A stretch of DNA of 64,000 nt, from the NCBI RefSeq assembly GCF_014268885.2, contig NZ_CP077095.1:3167501-3231500 (forward strand), in the 5' to 3' direction. Below are positions 8,870 to 17,794 of this stretch, piece by piece. Position 1 is the first letter of the stretch. Each line of letters starts with the position of its first letter. The stretch comes from Pseudomonas xantholysinigenes (GTDB taxonomy: Bacteria > Pseudomonadota > Gammaproteobacteria > Pseudomonadales > Pseudomonadaceae). A model generated the notes under the pieces. That model ran no database searches. It worked only from the letters and a program-made list of their open reading frames with translations, and was not told where the DNA came from. Position numbers and translations under genes: made by a program.

Positions 8870-9324
8870 GGCCGGCTGGCCGGCTGCCATTGCGCGTACA
8901 AACCGGCCTCACCGGCAGGCTTCAGCGGGCGCAGCGGCAGGCTTTGCTGCTGCGCCGGCAACGCCATCTGCGCGTACACCGCGGCGGTGGACAAGCCATA
9001 GGGCTCGCCCTCGTCATTGTCATAGGCGAACCAGGCGCGCTCGATGCCGCACAGGTGCATGGCCGCCAGGCACATCGGACACGGATGACCGCTGGCATAG
9101 ATTTGCGCGCCATCCAACCGCGCCCGGCCCAAGGCCTGGGCAGCCTGGCGGATCGCCTGCATTTCGGCGTGGCTGGTCGGGTCCTGGGTGCTGTGGATTT
9201 CATTGACGGCGCGGGCGATGACCTGGCCTTGGTACACCAGCACGGCGCCAAAGGGACGGCCGCCGGCCTGGATATTGGCGCGGGCAAGGTCGAGGGCCTC
9301 GCGCATGAAGTGTTCGGTGGGCAT
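8866..9324 (-). CDS. Nucleoside/nucleobase deaminase (cytidine deaminase fold)
   Basis: A 152-residue zinc deaminase. The zinc and proton-shuttle motifs are explicit: H52-A-E54 (TSHAEMQ) and P81-C82-P83-M84-C85. The DEGEPYGLS stretch downstream resembles guanine deaminase / tRNA-type nucleoside deaminases rather than cytidine deaminases. Plausible substrates are guanine, cytosine or related bases. It heads a two-gene operon with the CynX-type carrier, overlapping by ATGA. No dedicated regulator is adjacent; the MocR gene on the far side is the nearest candidate. Confidence 0.88.
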   Translation of the reverse strand: MPTEHFMREALDLARANIQAGGRPFGAVLVYQGQVIARAVNEIHSTQDPTSHAEMQAIRQAAQALGRARLDGAQIYASGHPCPMCLAAMHLCGIERAWFAYDNDEGEPYGLSTAAVYAQMALPAQQQSLPLRPLKPAGEAGLYAQWQPASRP

Positions 9325-9419
9325 ACAGCGTTACTCCAATCAAGACCGGGCCATTATCCCGGCTCCGGCGCCTGGGCAGAAATGAAGAGATTGGATGCCC
9401 ATCAGTGGCCATCTGAATG

Positions 9420-9454
9420 ACGACATTGGCCTCCCGGTAAAGCACGACATTGGC
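9420..9454. promoter_or_regulatory. Direct repeat ACGACATTGGC upstream of the AhpD-like gene
   Basis: Two exact 11-nt direct repeats start 24 bp apart (9420-9430 and 9444-9454), about 65 bp before the ATG at 9520. This arrangement resembles tandem half-sites for an AraC-type or similar activator, but no such regulator gene is adjacent. Function inferred only from position. Confidence 0.3.
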
Positions 9455-9519
9455 TATTCGGCCTGGTACGCGCTGGCGCTAAGGTAGCGTCACTTCCCCC
9501 GGATCACTGGAGTTTCAAC

Positions 9520-9957
9520 ATGCACGACCGTATCGAATGGGCCAAGCACTCGCCGGAGGCCTACAAGGCCATGGTCGGCCTCGAGCAGGCGCTGGTCAGC
9601 TCAGGGCTGGAGCACTCGCTGCTGGAGCTGGTGCGCCTGCGCGCCTCGCAGATCAATGGCTGTGCCTATTGCGTGAACATGCACGCCAACGATGCGCGCA
9701 AGGCCGGCGAAACCGAAGCCCGCCTGCAGACCTTGAGCGTATGGCGTGAAACCCGCTACTTCACGCCCCGGGAACGGGCCGCGCTGGCCTGGGTGGAAAG
9801 CCTCACCCGCCTGCCCGAACGCGGCGCGCCACAGGAGCAATACCAGGCACTGCTGGAGCATTTCGATGCGAAGGAGGTTGCCAACCTGACCCTGGCCATT
9901 GCCACGATCAATGCCTGGAACCGCTTTGGCGTGGGCTTTGCCATGGTGCCGGCGTAA
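9520..9957 (+). CDS. Carboxymuconolactone decarboxylase / AhpD-family protein
   Basis: A 145-residue single-domain AhpD-fold protein. The CxxC redox pair C48-A-Y-C51 and the following H55 (NGCAYCVNMHANDA) are the alkylhydroperoxidase signature, suggesting peroxide or disulfide chemistry rather than decarboxylation. It is preceded by CTGGAG near the ATG and a direct repeat in its promoter region. It stands alone between the divergent deaminase operon and the convergent beta-propeller gene. Confidence 0.9.
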   Translation: MHDRIEWAKHSPEAYKAMVGLEQALVSSGLEHSLLELVRLRASQINGCAYCVNMHANDARKAGETEARLQTLSVWRETRYFTPRERAALAWVESLTRLPERGAPQEQYQALLEHFDAKEVANLTLAIATINAWNRFGVGFAMVPA

Positions 9958-10076
9958 ATCCTGCGCGTTCACGGTCTTTGCGCATTGGGGATATGGCTGC
10001 TGCAACTCAGGATGGCCGGGGCTGCCAAGCAGCACCGGCAAGTCCAAATTGAAAGCGTTGCGTCGGCCTATCGGGA

Positions 10077-10985
10077 TCAGGCTTTCGGCACGCGCCGTCC
10101 AGGCTCGACCTGAGCGGTCGCGGCCGTCACCGGCGCAGTCAGGTGCAACACCCGATCGCGCCCACCTTCGGCCAGCAGATAACCGCCCTTGCCATCCGGC
10201 ACGATGGCCTGCGGCGCCTTCAGGTAGCTGAGTACCACATGCTGCGTGCCGCCGCCATCGATACGCAGCAGGCGTGCGCGATGGGTCGAGTCCTCGCTGA
10301 TCCACAGCCCGCGCGCATCACACAGCAGGAATGTCGGATTGCGCAGCCCCTCGACCACCACCGGGTCGTTGCCCTCGGCGCTCAGTGCGCGGATCTTGCC
10401 GGTGCTCTTTTCGGTATACAGCAGCCGCCCATCGCTGCAGCGGGTCAAGCCTTCGGTCTCGGTCAGCCCCGAGCGCAATACTTCGAGCTGGCCGCTGCGC
10501 CAGTCATAGCGCATCAACCGGCCATCGCCCTTGCGGTCCTCGATGGCGTACAGGTAGTCGCCGTCGTTGTACAAGCCCTGGACATTGTTGCCCTGGAACA
10601 ACGTGCTGACCTGGCCATTGCGCGACACACTGACCGGCGCCCCGCCGACTTCCTGGCTGAACGCCCAGCCGCCGTCGACCGCCACCATGCCGTCAGGCTT
10701 GGACAGACCATCAAGGATCACCACACGATCACCGCTGGCGCTGATCTGCAGAATGCTGCCCTTGCCGCCGTTGAGCTCACGGCTGACCAGCAGGCTGCCA
10801 TCGGCCTGGGGCAACAGCGAAGCGGCGCGCGTCACCGAGTTGTGCAGTACCTGCACTTCCCAGCCGTCGGCGGCCTGTACCGGGTAGAAGGTCTGCCAAG
10901 CAAAGAAGCCCAGGGTACTGGCCACCAGGCCAGCCGTTGCGGCCAGGGCCAGGCGAACAACGCGCCTGCGCAGGATTTGTATCAT
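10077..10985 (-). CDS. Membrane-anchored or exported beta-propeller (SMP-30/NHL-like) protein
   Basis: A 302-residue protein with a basic start and one N-terminal hydrophobic segment (about residues 10-30, LALAATAGLVASTLGFFAWQ), so it is exported or tethered to the inner membrane facing the periplasm. The rest consists of repeated blades of the type DGSLLVSRE, DGMVAVDGGWAFS, NDGDYLYAIEDRKGDG, DGRLLYTE, DARGLWISED and DGKGGYLLAEGG, as in SMP-30/gluconolactonase or NHL propellers. I see no clear catalytic set. Monocistronic. Function unknown. Confidence 0.75.
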   Translation of the reverse strand: MIQILRRRVVRLALAATAGLVASTLGFFAWQTFYPVQAADGWEVQVLHNSVTRAASLLPQADGSLLVSRELNGGKGSILQISASGDRVVILDGLSKPDGMVAVDGGWAFSQEVGGAPVSVSRNGQVSTLFQGNNVQGLYNDGDYLYAIEDRKGDGRLMRYDWRSGQLEVLRSGLTETEGLTRCSDGRLLYTEKSTGKIRALSAEGNDPVVVEGLRNPTFLLCDARGLWISEDSTHRARLLRIDGGGTQHVVLSYLKAPQAIVPDGKGGYLLAEGGRDRVLHLTAPVTAATAQVEPGRRVPKA

Positions 10986-11236
10986 CGGATCGGCTCCCAG
11001 GAAGAACCGGTGATCCTAGCAAGGCCATGTGAAAAATTTGTCGAAGAGGGACGTTGCCTTGACCCGGCAATACTGGACAGCTTCTGACTCCATAAATTCA
11101 AAAATCAAATACCGAGCATTTCAACATTTAATTTGTGGATGCCAGCAACAGGCTCTTATGCTGTCCACGCATCCCCTGCACGCACCGGCCGGTGTGGAGA
11201 AAGGCATGGGGAGAGAACAACAAGTCGAGACCGTTC

Positions 11237-12073
11237 ATGTCGAAACCATCCTACTTCGCCCCCCACGGTGGGCACCCGGCTCAAACCGAGCTGCTGACTG
11301 ACCGTGCCATGTTCACCGAAGCCTATGCCGTGATCCCCAAGGGCGTGATGCGTGACATCGTCACCAGCCACCTGCCGTTCTGGGACAAGATGCGCATGTG
11401 GGTCATCGCCCGCCCGCTGACCGGCTTCGCCGAAACCTTCTCGCAGTACATCGTCGAAGTCGCCCCCGAAGGCGGCAGCGAGCGCCCTGAACTGGACGCC
11501 AACGCCGAAGCGGTGCTGTTCGTCGTCGAAGGCGAGATCGACATCACCGTCGAAGGCAAGCACCACACCCTGGTCCCCGGCGGCTACGCCTTCCTGGCCC
11601 CGGGCGCCGACTGGAGCCTGCGCAACAACAGCAAGGCCAACGTCACCTTCCACTGGCTGCGCAAGCACTACCAGAAAGTCGAAGGGCTGCCGGTGCCGGA
11701 GTCGTTCGTCACCCACCGCGACAACGCCACCGTCATCGAGATGCCAGGCACCGAAGGCCGTTGGGTCACCACCCGCTTCGTCGACATGGCCGACATGCGC
11801 CACGACATGCATGTGAACATCGTGACCTTCCAGCCCGGCGGCGTGATCCCGTTCGCCGAAACCCACGTCATGGAGCACGGCCTGTACGTGCTGGAAGGCA
11901 AGGCGGTGTATCGCCTGAACCAGGACTGGGTCGAGGTCGAGGCCGGCGACTTCATGTGGCTGCGCGCCTTCTGCCCGCAAGCCTGCTATTCCGGTGGCCC
12001 AGGCCCGTTCAGCTACCTGCTGTACAAGGACGTCAACCGCCACGTGCACCTGACGCTCAATCCGCAGCGTTGA
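11237..12073 (+). CDS. allE: (S)-ureidoglycine aminohydrolase (bicupin, AllE/YlbA family)
   Basis: A 278-residue double-cupin enzyme that converts (S)-ureidoglycine to (S)-ureidoglycolate and ammonia in the allantoin branch of purine breakdown; manganese-dependent in characterised homologues. Two cupin domains are visible. The second carries the metal-type residues in IPFAETHVMEHGLYVLEG and RAFCPQACYSGGPG. I chose the ATG at 11237, giving MSKPSYFAPHGG, the usual family start; the frame stays open 34 codons upstream without family similarity. Other allantoin genes are not adjacent. A hairpin follows the stop. Confidence 0.9.
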   Translation: MSKPSYFAPHGGHPAQTELLTDRAMFTEAYAVIPKGVMRDIVTSHLPFWDKMRMWVIARPLTGFAETFSQYIVEVAPEGGSERPELDANAEAVLFVVEGEIDITVEGKHHTLVPGGYAFLAPGADWSLRNNSKANVTFHWLRKHYQKVEGLPVPESFVTHRDNATVIEMPGTEGRWVTTRFVDMADMRHDMHVNIVTFQPGGVIPFAETHVMEHGLYVLEGKAVYRLNQDWVEVEAGDFMWLRAFCPQACYSGGPGPFSYLLYKDVNRHVHLTLNPQR

Positions 12074-12090
12074 TCCACACGGCGTGACCC

Positions 12091-12117
12091 GTGGGAACGG
12101 GGCAATCCCGTTCCCAC
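12091..12117 (+). terminator. Hairpin after allE
   Basis: Perfect 11-bp stem GTGGGAACGGG / CCCGTTCCCAC around a GCAAT loop, 17 bp after the allE stop and before the START-domain gene. There is no strong T-tract, so termination may be inefficient. Confidence 0.55.
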
Positions 12118-12163
12118 ATTGCTGAGCCATACTCAGCGTAATTCCCTCTCCTGGCATCCCGCC

Positions 12164-12766
12164 ATGAACCTCCCCCGCGCCCTGCTTGCCCTGCTCCTGC
12201 TACCGGTGATCACGTCGTCGGCCGAGCACTGGCACCTCGCCCGCCAGCAAGACGGCATCGATGTCTACCTGAGCAGTGTCGAGGGTTCGTCCTACCAGCA
12301 ATTTCGCGGCGTCACCCGGATCAAGGCGAGCGTGCGTACCCTCACCGACCTGCAGGAGAACCTGCGCGTGGCCTGCAAGTGGCTGTACGCCTGCGCCGAC
12401 ATGCGCCTGCTGGAGGTGGACGGCGATACCACCTGGGTCTACCTGAGCACCGCCCTGCCCTGGCCAGCCAAACCACGGGACATGGTGTTGAAGGTGCGTA
12501 CCGAGCGCCTGGACGACGACACCCTGGTACGCCACCTGAGCGCCGAGCCCGGGCGAGTACCGGTTGACCCTGGGCTGATCCGCGTACGCCGGCTCAGCGG
12601 CGAATGGATCATGCGCCCGCTGGGCGAGCGCGACACCGAGGTCACCTACCAGCTACGCGCCGACCCGGCCGGCGACGTGCCGAGCTGGCTGGCCAACCAG
12701 TTCGTGGTCGACGCGCCGATGGTTACCCTCAAGACCCTGCGCGCCGTGGCCGAGCGCCAGCCCTGA
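12164..12766 (+). CDS. Exported START-domain lipid-binding protein
   Basis: A 200-residue protein with a signal peptide (about residues 1-20, RALLALLLLPVITSSA) followed by a START-type domain. Typical features are the WHLARQQDGIDVYL opening, YQQFRGVTRI, the PWPAKPRDMVLK loop and a C-terminal helix ending in APMVTLKTLRAVAE. Homologues in pseudomonads are predicted periplasmic lipid or steroid-like ligand binders of unknown role. I chose the internal ATG because it begins the signal peptide. It converges on the efflux gene downstream, with 3 bp between the stops. Confidence 0.82.
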   Translation: MNLPRALLALLLLPVITSSAEHWHLARQQDGIDVYLSSVEGSSYQQFRGVTRIKASVRTLTDLQENLRVACKWLYACADMRLLEVDGDTTWVYLSTALPWPAKPRDMVLKVRTERLDDDTLVRHLSAEPGRVPVDPGLIRVRRLSGEWIMRPLGERDTEVTYQLRADPAGDVPSWLANQFVVDAPMVTLKTLRAVAERQP

Positions 12767-12769
12767 GGC

Positions 12770-14278
12770 TCAACGGCTGCGCAGCAGCAACGCGGCCACC
12801 GCGCAGCCAAGCAGGGCCACGCACGACAGGTAGAACGCATCCGAGTAGGCCATCAGGTAGGCCTGCTGGCGCACGCTCTGGTCGATCAGGGCCAATGTCT
12901 GCATGACCTCGGGCGACTGCGGATCGACCATCCCTCCCGGCAAACGCTGCTGCAGCGCGCCGTCGAACAGCGTCAGGCCCTCGCCGACCCGCACCGAGTG
13001 AAAGCGTTCGCGCTGCGACACCAGTTGCGTCAACAGCGCCGTGCCCAGCGCACCGCCCAGGTTGCGCAGCATCGAGATCAGCGCCGAGGCCGAGCCGGCC
13101 TGGGCCTTGTCCAACCCCTTCACCGCCAGCACCGACAACGCCACCATGATCAGCGGCTGGCCGATGCCACGCACCACGGTCGAGGGAATGATCACGTTGC
13201 TGCCTGAATCCACCGTCAACTGCGAGCCCAGCCAGCAACCCAGGGCCATGATGGCGAAGCCGCCGGCCACCAGCAGCTTGGCGTTGAGCCAGCGCATCAG
13301 GCGTGGCAGCAGCGGCGCCAGCAACAACTGCACCAGGCCATAGGCGATCAGGCTCTTGCCAATCTCGCTGGCGCTGTAACCCTGCACCAACGACAGGTAA
13401 TTGGGTACCAGGAACACCAGGCCGAAGGTCGCCGCGCCGAATACCGCCATGGCCAGGCTCGACACCCCGAAGTTGTAGCTGCCCAACAGACGCAGGTTGA
13501 TAAAGGGTCGCCTGCCCCACAGCTGACGCTGGATGAACAGCGCCAGGGCGATGACCGCGATGATGCTGAAGCTGGTGATGAAACGCGAATCGAACCAGTC
13601 CTTGCGCCCGCCTTCCTCCAGCACGACCTGCAACGCCCCCAGGCCCACGGCCATGGCCGCGATGCCCAGCCAATCGGCCTGGCGCAGGGCGCCGCGATCG
13701 CCCGCCTGGGCCTTGATCGACCAGGCCACTGCCGCCAGCAAGGCCAACCCCGGCGGCAACTGCAGCAGGAAGATCCAGCGCCAGGAGTACATGTCGGTGA
13801 GCCAGCCACCGATCGATGGCCCGGCGGCCTGGGCCACGCTGTTGGACAGGCTGAACAGCGCCATGCCCAGGGCGATGCGGCTGGCCGGCAGCTCGGTGAT
13901 GATCAGTTGCATCGACAGCGGGATCAACACCGCCCCCGAGGCGCCCTGGATCACCCGCAAGCTGATCATCGCCTCCAGGCTCGGGGCCAGGGCGCAACTC
14001 ACCGAGCTGACCAGGAACACCGCCGAGCCCACCAGCATCACCCGCCGCAAGGAAAACACCTGCACCAGCCAGGCGGTCAACGGGATCATGCTGATCTCGG
14101 CCACCAGGTAGGCAGTGGAGATCCACGAGCCTTCCTCGAAACTCGCCCCCAGCGCGCCTTCGATTTCCGGCAAGGCGGCGCTGGTGACATGTACGTTCAT
14201 GCCGGCCATGAAGCAACCGAACAGCCCGCCGATCACCGCGACCCAGGCACGGGTGGAAACCTTCTCCTCAGCGCTCAT
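12770..14278 (-). CDS. DHA2-family MFS multidrug efflux permease (EmrB-like)
   Basis: A 502-residue, 14-helix permease of the EmrB/QacA subfamily. Visible signatures are the FMAGMNVHVTSAALPEIEGAL opening, the WISTAYLVAEISMIPLTAWL helix, and the GPSIGGWLTDMYSWRWIFLLQ loop typical of motif C and the following segment. With the adjacent membrane-fusion protein it should form a tripartite pump with an outer-membrane TolC-like channel encoded elsewhere. Its start overlaps the end of the hlyD-type gene by 11 bp, so the two are coupled. Confidence 0.92.
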   Translation of the reverse strand: MSAEEKVSTRAWVAVIGGLFGCFMAGMNVHVTSAALPEIEGALGASFEEGSWISTAYLVAEISMIPLTAWLVQVFSLRRVMLVGSAVFLVSSVSCALAPSLEAMISLRVIQGASGAVLIPLSMQLIITELPASRIALGMALFSLSNSVAQAAGPSIGGWLTDMYSWRWIFLLQLPPGLALLAAVAWSIKAQAGDRGALRQADWLGIAAMAVGLGALQVVLEEGGRKDWFDSRFITSFSIIAVIALALFIQRQLWGRRPFINLRLLGSYNFGVSSLAMAVFGAATFGLVFLVPNYLSLVQGYSASEIGKSLIAYGLVQLLLAPLLPRLMRWLNAKLLVAGGFAIMALGCWLGSQLTVDSGSNVIIPSTVVRGIGQPLIMVALSVLAVKGLDKAQAGSASALISMLRNLGGALGTALLTQLVSQRERFHSVRVGEGLTLFDGALQQRLPGGMVDPQSPEVMQTLALIDQSVRQQAYLMAYSDAFYLSCVALLGCAVAALLLRSR

Positions 14279-15404
14279 CGCCGGCCTGCCGAGTGTCCAC
14301 GGTGGCGATCACCGACATGCCGGGCAGCAGCCGCGCAGCATCGTCGCGCTCAGGGTCGAGCTGGATACGCACCGGGAAACGCTGGACGATCTTGGTGAAG
14401 TTGCCGGTGGCGTTGTCCGGCGGCAGCAGCGCGAACACCGCGCCCGAGCCCGGCGACAGGCTGTCGACGGTGCCATGCCAGTGGCGGCCGAAGGTATCCA
14501 CCTCCAGCGTCACCGGCTGCCCGGGACGCATCTGCGCCAGCTGGGTTTCCTTGAAGTTGGCCACCACATACGCCTGGCGCACCGGCACCACCGCCAGCAA
14601 CGGCAAGCCCGGGGTGACGTACTGCTGCTGGCGCACCTTGCGCTGGCCGACCACGCCGTCGAACGGCGCGCGGATCGCGGTATCGGCCAGAGCGCTGCGG
14701 GCCAGGTCGGCTTCGGCGCGGGCCTGCTCGAAGTCGGCCTGGCGCTGCAGCATTTCAGCCTGCAACTGCTTGCCTTGCTCGGCCAGCACCGCCTGGCGCG
14801 CCTGCTGCCGGGCCAGCTCGGCGTCGGCGGCGCGGTGCAGGGCCTGGGCCTGGATCCGCGTGGCCCGGGCCTGTTCCATGCGCTGCACGCTCGCCGCCTG
14901 CCACTGTGCCAGGCGCTCGTAGCGCTGCCAGTCGGCTTCGGCCCGCTGCGCCTCGCCGCGGCTGCCGCCACGCTCGGCGGCGGCGCGGGCGATGGCCTGG
15001 ACCTGCTCATGTTGTTCGGCGGCAAACCCGCGCAGACGCATGGCCTGCACCTGCACGGCTGCCTCGCTTACCGCCAGGCGCGCCTCGGCCTGGCGCAGCC
15101 GGTCACGAAAATCGCGCTCATCCAGACGCACCAGCAGGTCGCCGGCCTTGACCGTGGCGTTGTCCGCCACCGCCACCTCGGCCACGTAGCCGCTGACCCG
15201 CGCACTGATCGGCGCCCAGTCAGCCCGAACATAGGCGTCATCGGTCTGCTCCAGGAAACGGCCATCGAGCCACCAATACGCAGCATATGCCGCCAGCAGC
15301 AGGCCCAGCCCTGCAACCAGGCCGAAGCGCAGCAGGCGTTGTCGGCGCTGGGCGCGGGAGTGCTCGAGGGTGTGCTGGGGATCTGGGCTGACCGCCTGGT
15401 TCAT
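14268..15404 (-). CDS. HlyD-family periplasmic adaptor (EmrA-like)
   Basis: Membrane-fusion protein of the efflux pair, 378 residues. It has a cytoplasmic N-terminus, one transmembrane helix (about residues 30-48, LLRFGLVAGLGLLLAAYAAYW), a lipoyl/barrel-sandwich half (DDAYVRADWAPISARVSGYVAEV), a long alpha-helical coiled coil rich in A, Q, R and E (about 100-210), and the second half-motif (TAIRAPFDGVVGQRKV). I chose the ATG at 15404 because GGAG precedes it at a good distance; an ATG four codons upstream lacks this. No MarR or TetR regulator is adjacent, which is unusual for emrAB loci. Confidence 0.92.
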   Translation of the reverse strand: MNQAVSPDPQHTLEHSRAQRRQRLLRFGLVAGLGLLLAAYAAYWWLDGRFLEQTDDAYVRADWAPISARVSGYVAEVAVADNATVKAGDLLVRLDERDFRDRLRQAEARLAVSEAAVQVQAMRLRGFAAEQHEQVQAIARAAAERGGSRGEAQRAEADWQRYERLAQWQAASVQRMEQARATRIQAQALHRAADAELARQQARQAVLAEQGKQLQAEMLQRQADFEQARAEADLARSALADTAIRAPFDGVVGQRKVRQQQYVTPGLPLLAVVPVRQAYVVANFKETQLAQMRPGQPVTLEVDTFGRHWHGTVDSLSPGSGAVFALLPPDNATGNFTKIVQRFPVRIQLDPERDDAARLLPGMSVIATVDTRQAGDER

Positions 15405-15504
15405 GCTGGGCTCCATCCGATGGGGGGAGCGCCAGGGTAAGGAATCTGCGCTTGTCGTTCGCGCGTGATCAGGTCGGTGATCGTCGCGAAATGGACATCA
15501 GTGA

Positions 15505-16377
15505 TTAAGTCTGCAGAAATGCCACGATCTGCTCGGCCGCCGCTGCCGGATCTTCCTGCATGAAGCAGTGCCCGCCGGCGACCTGGCGCACGCTGACCTG
15601 GCGATTGAGCTCGGCCAGGCGCCGTGCCGAATGCGGCACGAACGGGTAGGTATGCTCGCCGTGGAGGATCTGTGTCGGCGTCTGGATACTCGCCAGTTGC
15701 GACCACATGCGCTGAGGGAACGAGCTGAAGATTTCCACTTCGCGGCTGGGTCGGCACTTGAGCACCACGCCCTCGCCACAGTCGCCGATGGCGTGCTCCA
15801 CATAGGCCTGCAACGCAGCATCATGCCAGCCCTTGAAGATACCCCGCCCGTGCAGCGAGGCCCGCGCCGCCTCGCGGTCGGGCCAATGGCTGCGCCGGGT
15901 CGCGGCCTTGCGCGCCAGGGCATGACGACGATGCAGGCCAACCAGGGCCGCAGCGCCCATCACGCCGATCATCGGGCGGCTGAACAGCACCGGGTCGAGC
16001 AACACCGCGCGCTGGAACAGACCCGGTTGCGCGGCCAGCATCAACCCGGTCAGCACCCCGCCGAAGCTATGGCCGACGGCCAGGCAAGCTACCGCGCCAT
16101 ACTCGCCGCGCCCGGCCTGAAAAGCTTCGAGGGCCAGCGCCGCAGTACGGTTCCAGCCACGAAACGCGCCGCCATGGTCACTGTCGCCATGGCCCTGGAC
16201 ATCACTCAGCCACAGGTCGAAATGCGCGCCAAGACGCAGCAGCATGGGTTCATAGGCCAGGCTGCAGAAGCCATTGCCGTGCAGGAAGTGCAGCAGCGGC
16301 CGGCCACTGGCCGGCGTGCGCCAGCCGCGCAAGGTGAAGCCTTCGGCACATTCATGGGACCAGGGGATCAACTCCAT
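15505..16377 (-). CDS. Alpha/beta hydrolase
   Basis: A 290-residue alpha/beta-hydrolase fold enzyme. The oxyanion-hole motif HGNGFCS (residues 33-39) and nucleophile elbow GHSFGG (S104) are clear, and the catalytic histidine is probably in VAGGHCFMQEDP near residue 268. The expected acid position reads HGEHTYPF. The substrate cannot be deduced. It lies about 100 bp upstream of the efflux pair on the same strand and follows a LysE-type gene by 19 bp, so it could share a transcript with the latter. Confidence 0.85.
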   Translation of the reverse strand: MELIPWSHECAEGFTLRGWRTPASGRPLLHFLHGNGFCSLAYEPMLLRLGAHFDLWLSDVQGHGDSDHGGAFRGWNRTAALALEAFQAGRGEYGAVACLAVGHSFGGVLTGLMLAAQPGLFQRAVLLDPVLFSRPMIGVMGAAALVGLHRRHALARKAATRRSHWPDREAARASLHGRGIFKGWHDAALQAYVEHAIGDCGEGVVLKCRPSREVEIFSSFPQRMWSQLASIQTPTQILHGEHTYPFVPHSARRLAELNRQVSVRQVAGGHCFMQEDPAAAAEQIVAFLQT

Positions 16378-16396
16378 CTACGGCACTCATCGACAA

Positions 16397-17017
16397 TCAG
16401 GAAAACGTCGATTCTACAAACAGCAGCGGATAGAGCGAAATCACCAGCAACACGGCCATCAGGACATTGAACAGCACCACTGCGCGCGGATTGCGCAGCA
16501 CGTTGCGCAACGCACTGCCGAACATCACCCAGACCCCGACGCTGGGCAGGTTGACCAAGGCAAACACCACAGCAATGACAATGACATTGAACACATAGCC
16601 CTGGGCCGGCGTGTAAGTGGTGATCGCCCCCACCGCCATCACCCAGGCCTTCGGATTGACCCACTGGAACGCCGCCGCGCCCCAGAATCCCAAAGGCTTG
16701 CGCGCGCCCACGGCTTCGCCCGACAGCGGCCCGGAAGTGGCGATCTTCCAGGCCAGGTACAGCAGGTAGGCAGCGCCCGTGTAGCGCAGGATCGTGTACA
16801 ACGGCGGCCATATCTTGAACACCTCGCCCAGCCCCAACCCTACCGCCAGCACCATCACCATGAAGCCGACGCTGATGCCGAGCGCATGCGGGATCGAACG
16901 GCGCACGCCGAAGTTCACCCCCGAAGCCAGCAGCATGGTGTTGTTCGGACCAGGGGTGATGGAAGAAACGAAGGCAAACAGCACAAAGGCGCTGAGCAGA
17001 TCGAGCGAGGCAAGCAT
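16397..17017 (-). CDS. LysE-family amino-acid exporter
   Basis: A 206-residue inner-membrane protein with about six transmembrane segments. The LysE/RhtB signature is explicit near the N-terminus (SITPGPNNTMLLASGVNFGVRRS) and again in AAFQWVNPKAWVMAVGA. Homologues export amino acids or homoserine-lactone-like compounds. It is transcribed away from the GNAT gene and toward the alpha/beta hydrolase (19-bp gap). The divergent gap (17018-17221) is AT-rich and must hold both promoters; I cannot assign boxes with confidence. Confidence 0.92.
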   Translation of the reverse strand: MLASLDLLSAFVLFAFVSSITPGPNNTMLLASGVNFGVRRSIPHALGISVGFMVMVLAVGLGLGEVFKIWPPLYTILRYTGAAYLLYLAWKIATSGPLSGEAVGARKPLGFWGAAAFQWVNPKAWVMAVGAITTYTPAQGYVFNVIVIAVVFALVNLPSVGVWVMFGSALRNVLRNPRAVVLFNVLMAVLLVISLYPLLFVESTFS

Positions 17018-17221
17018 GGCGGCGTATTCCGGCGGGGTTGTTGTGTTGCCACACTAACCGGGCCAGGGTGATTGCAACCGGTACAGTTTAGATAAATTGC
17101 GTAGATACACATTATTGATATGGTCGTGTTATCCATAGGAGCCCAAGAAGCGCTGGCACGGTGCAAGCCAATTGCACGACACTGCCTATCGCCCCAGAGC
17201 CCCACACAAGGAAGCCCCAGC

Positions 17222-17701
17222 ATGAGCCTGACCATCCGCCCCGCAGCGCGCGCCGATGCCGCGCAGATCCTCACCTTCATCACCGAACTGGCGGACTACG
17301 AGCGCGCTCGCCACGAAGTGGTGGCGACTCTTGCCGATATCGAACACAGCCTGTTCGACGCCGGTAGCACCGTGCACAGCCTGATCTGCGAGCGCGACAG
17401 CCAGGCGATCGGCTTTGCCGTGTATTTCTACAGCTACTCGACCTGGCTTGGGCGCAACGGTATCTACCTCGAGGACCTCTACATCACCCCACAACAACGC
17501 GGCGACGGCGCCGGCCGCCAGTTGCTGCGGCATATCGCCCGGGAAGCCATGGCAAACAACTGCGGGCGCCTGGAGTGGAGCGTGCTGGACTGGAACGAGC
17601 CGGCCATCGGTTTCTACCAGTCCCTGGGCGCGCAACCGCAGGATGAATGGGTCCGCTATCGCCTGGATGGCGAGCGCCTGCGTCAGTTCGCCGAGGCATG
17701 A
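17222..17701 (+). CDS. GNAT-family N-acetyltransferase (diamine/spermidine acetyltransferase-like)
   Basis: A 159-residue GNAT enzyme. The acetyl-CoA loop is PQQRGDGAGRQLL, preceded by YLEDLYI (motif A strand) and followed by RLEWSVLDWNEPAIGFYQSLGA (motif B). This layout resembles the SAT1-like subgroup that acetylates polyamines or thialysine. I chose the ATG at 17222 because AGGAAG lies just upstream and the family N-terminus SLTIRPAARADA starts here. Last gene before the divergent-looking MBL gene. Confidence 0.88.
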   Translation: MSLTIRPAARADAAQILTFITELADYERARHEVVATLADIEHSLFDAGSTVHSLICERDSQAIGFAVYFYSYSTWLGRNGIYLEDLYITPQQRGDGAGRQLLRHIAREAMANNCGRLEWSVLDWNEPAIGFYQSLGAQPQDEWVRYRLDGERLRQFAEA

Positions 17702-17794
17702 TCAGCAACCACGCCCGTTGCGCCCACGCTCAGCCGCACAGTTGACGAGTGGTCCGATGGGAGTACTACCCCATAAAAAGGAATCGCCCAGGAC

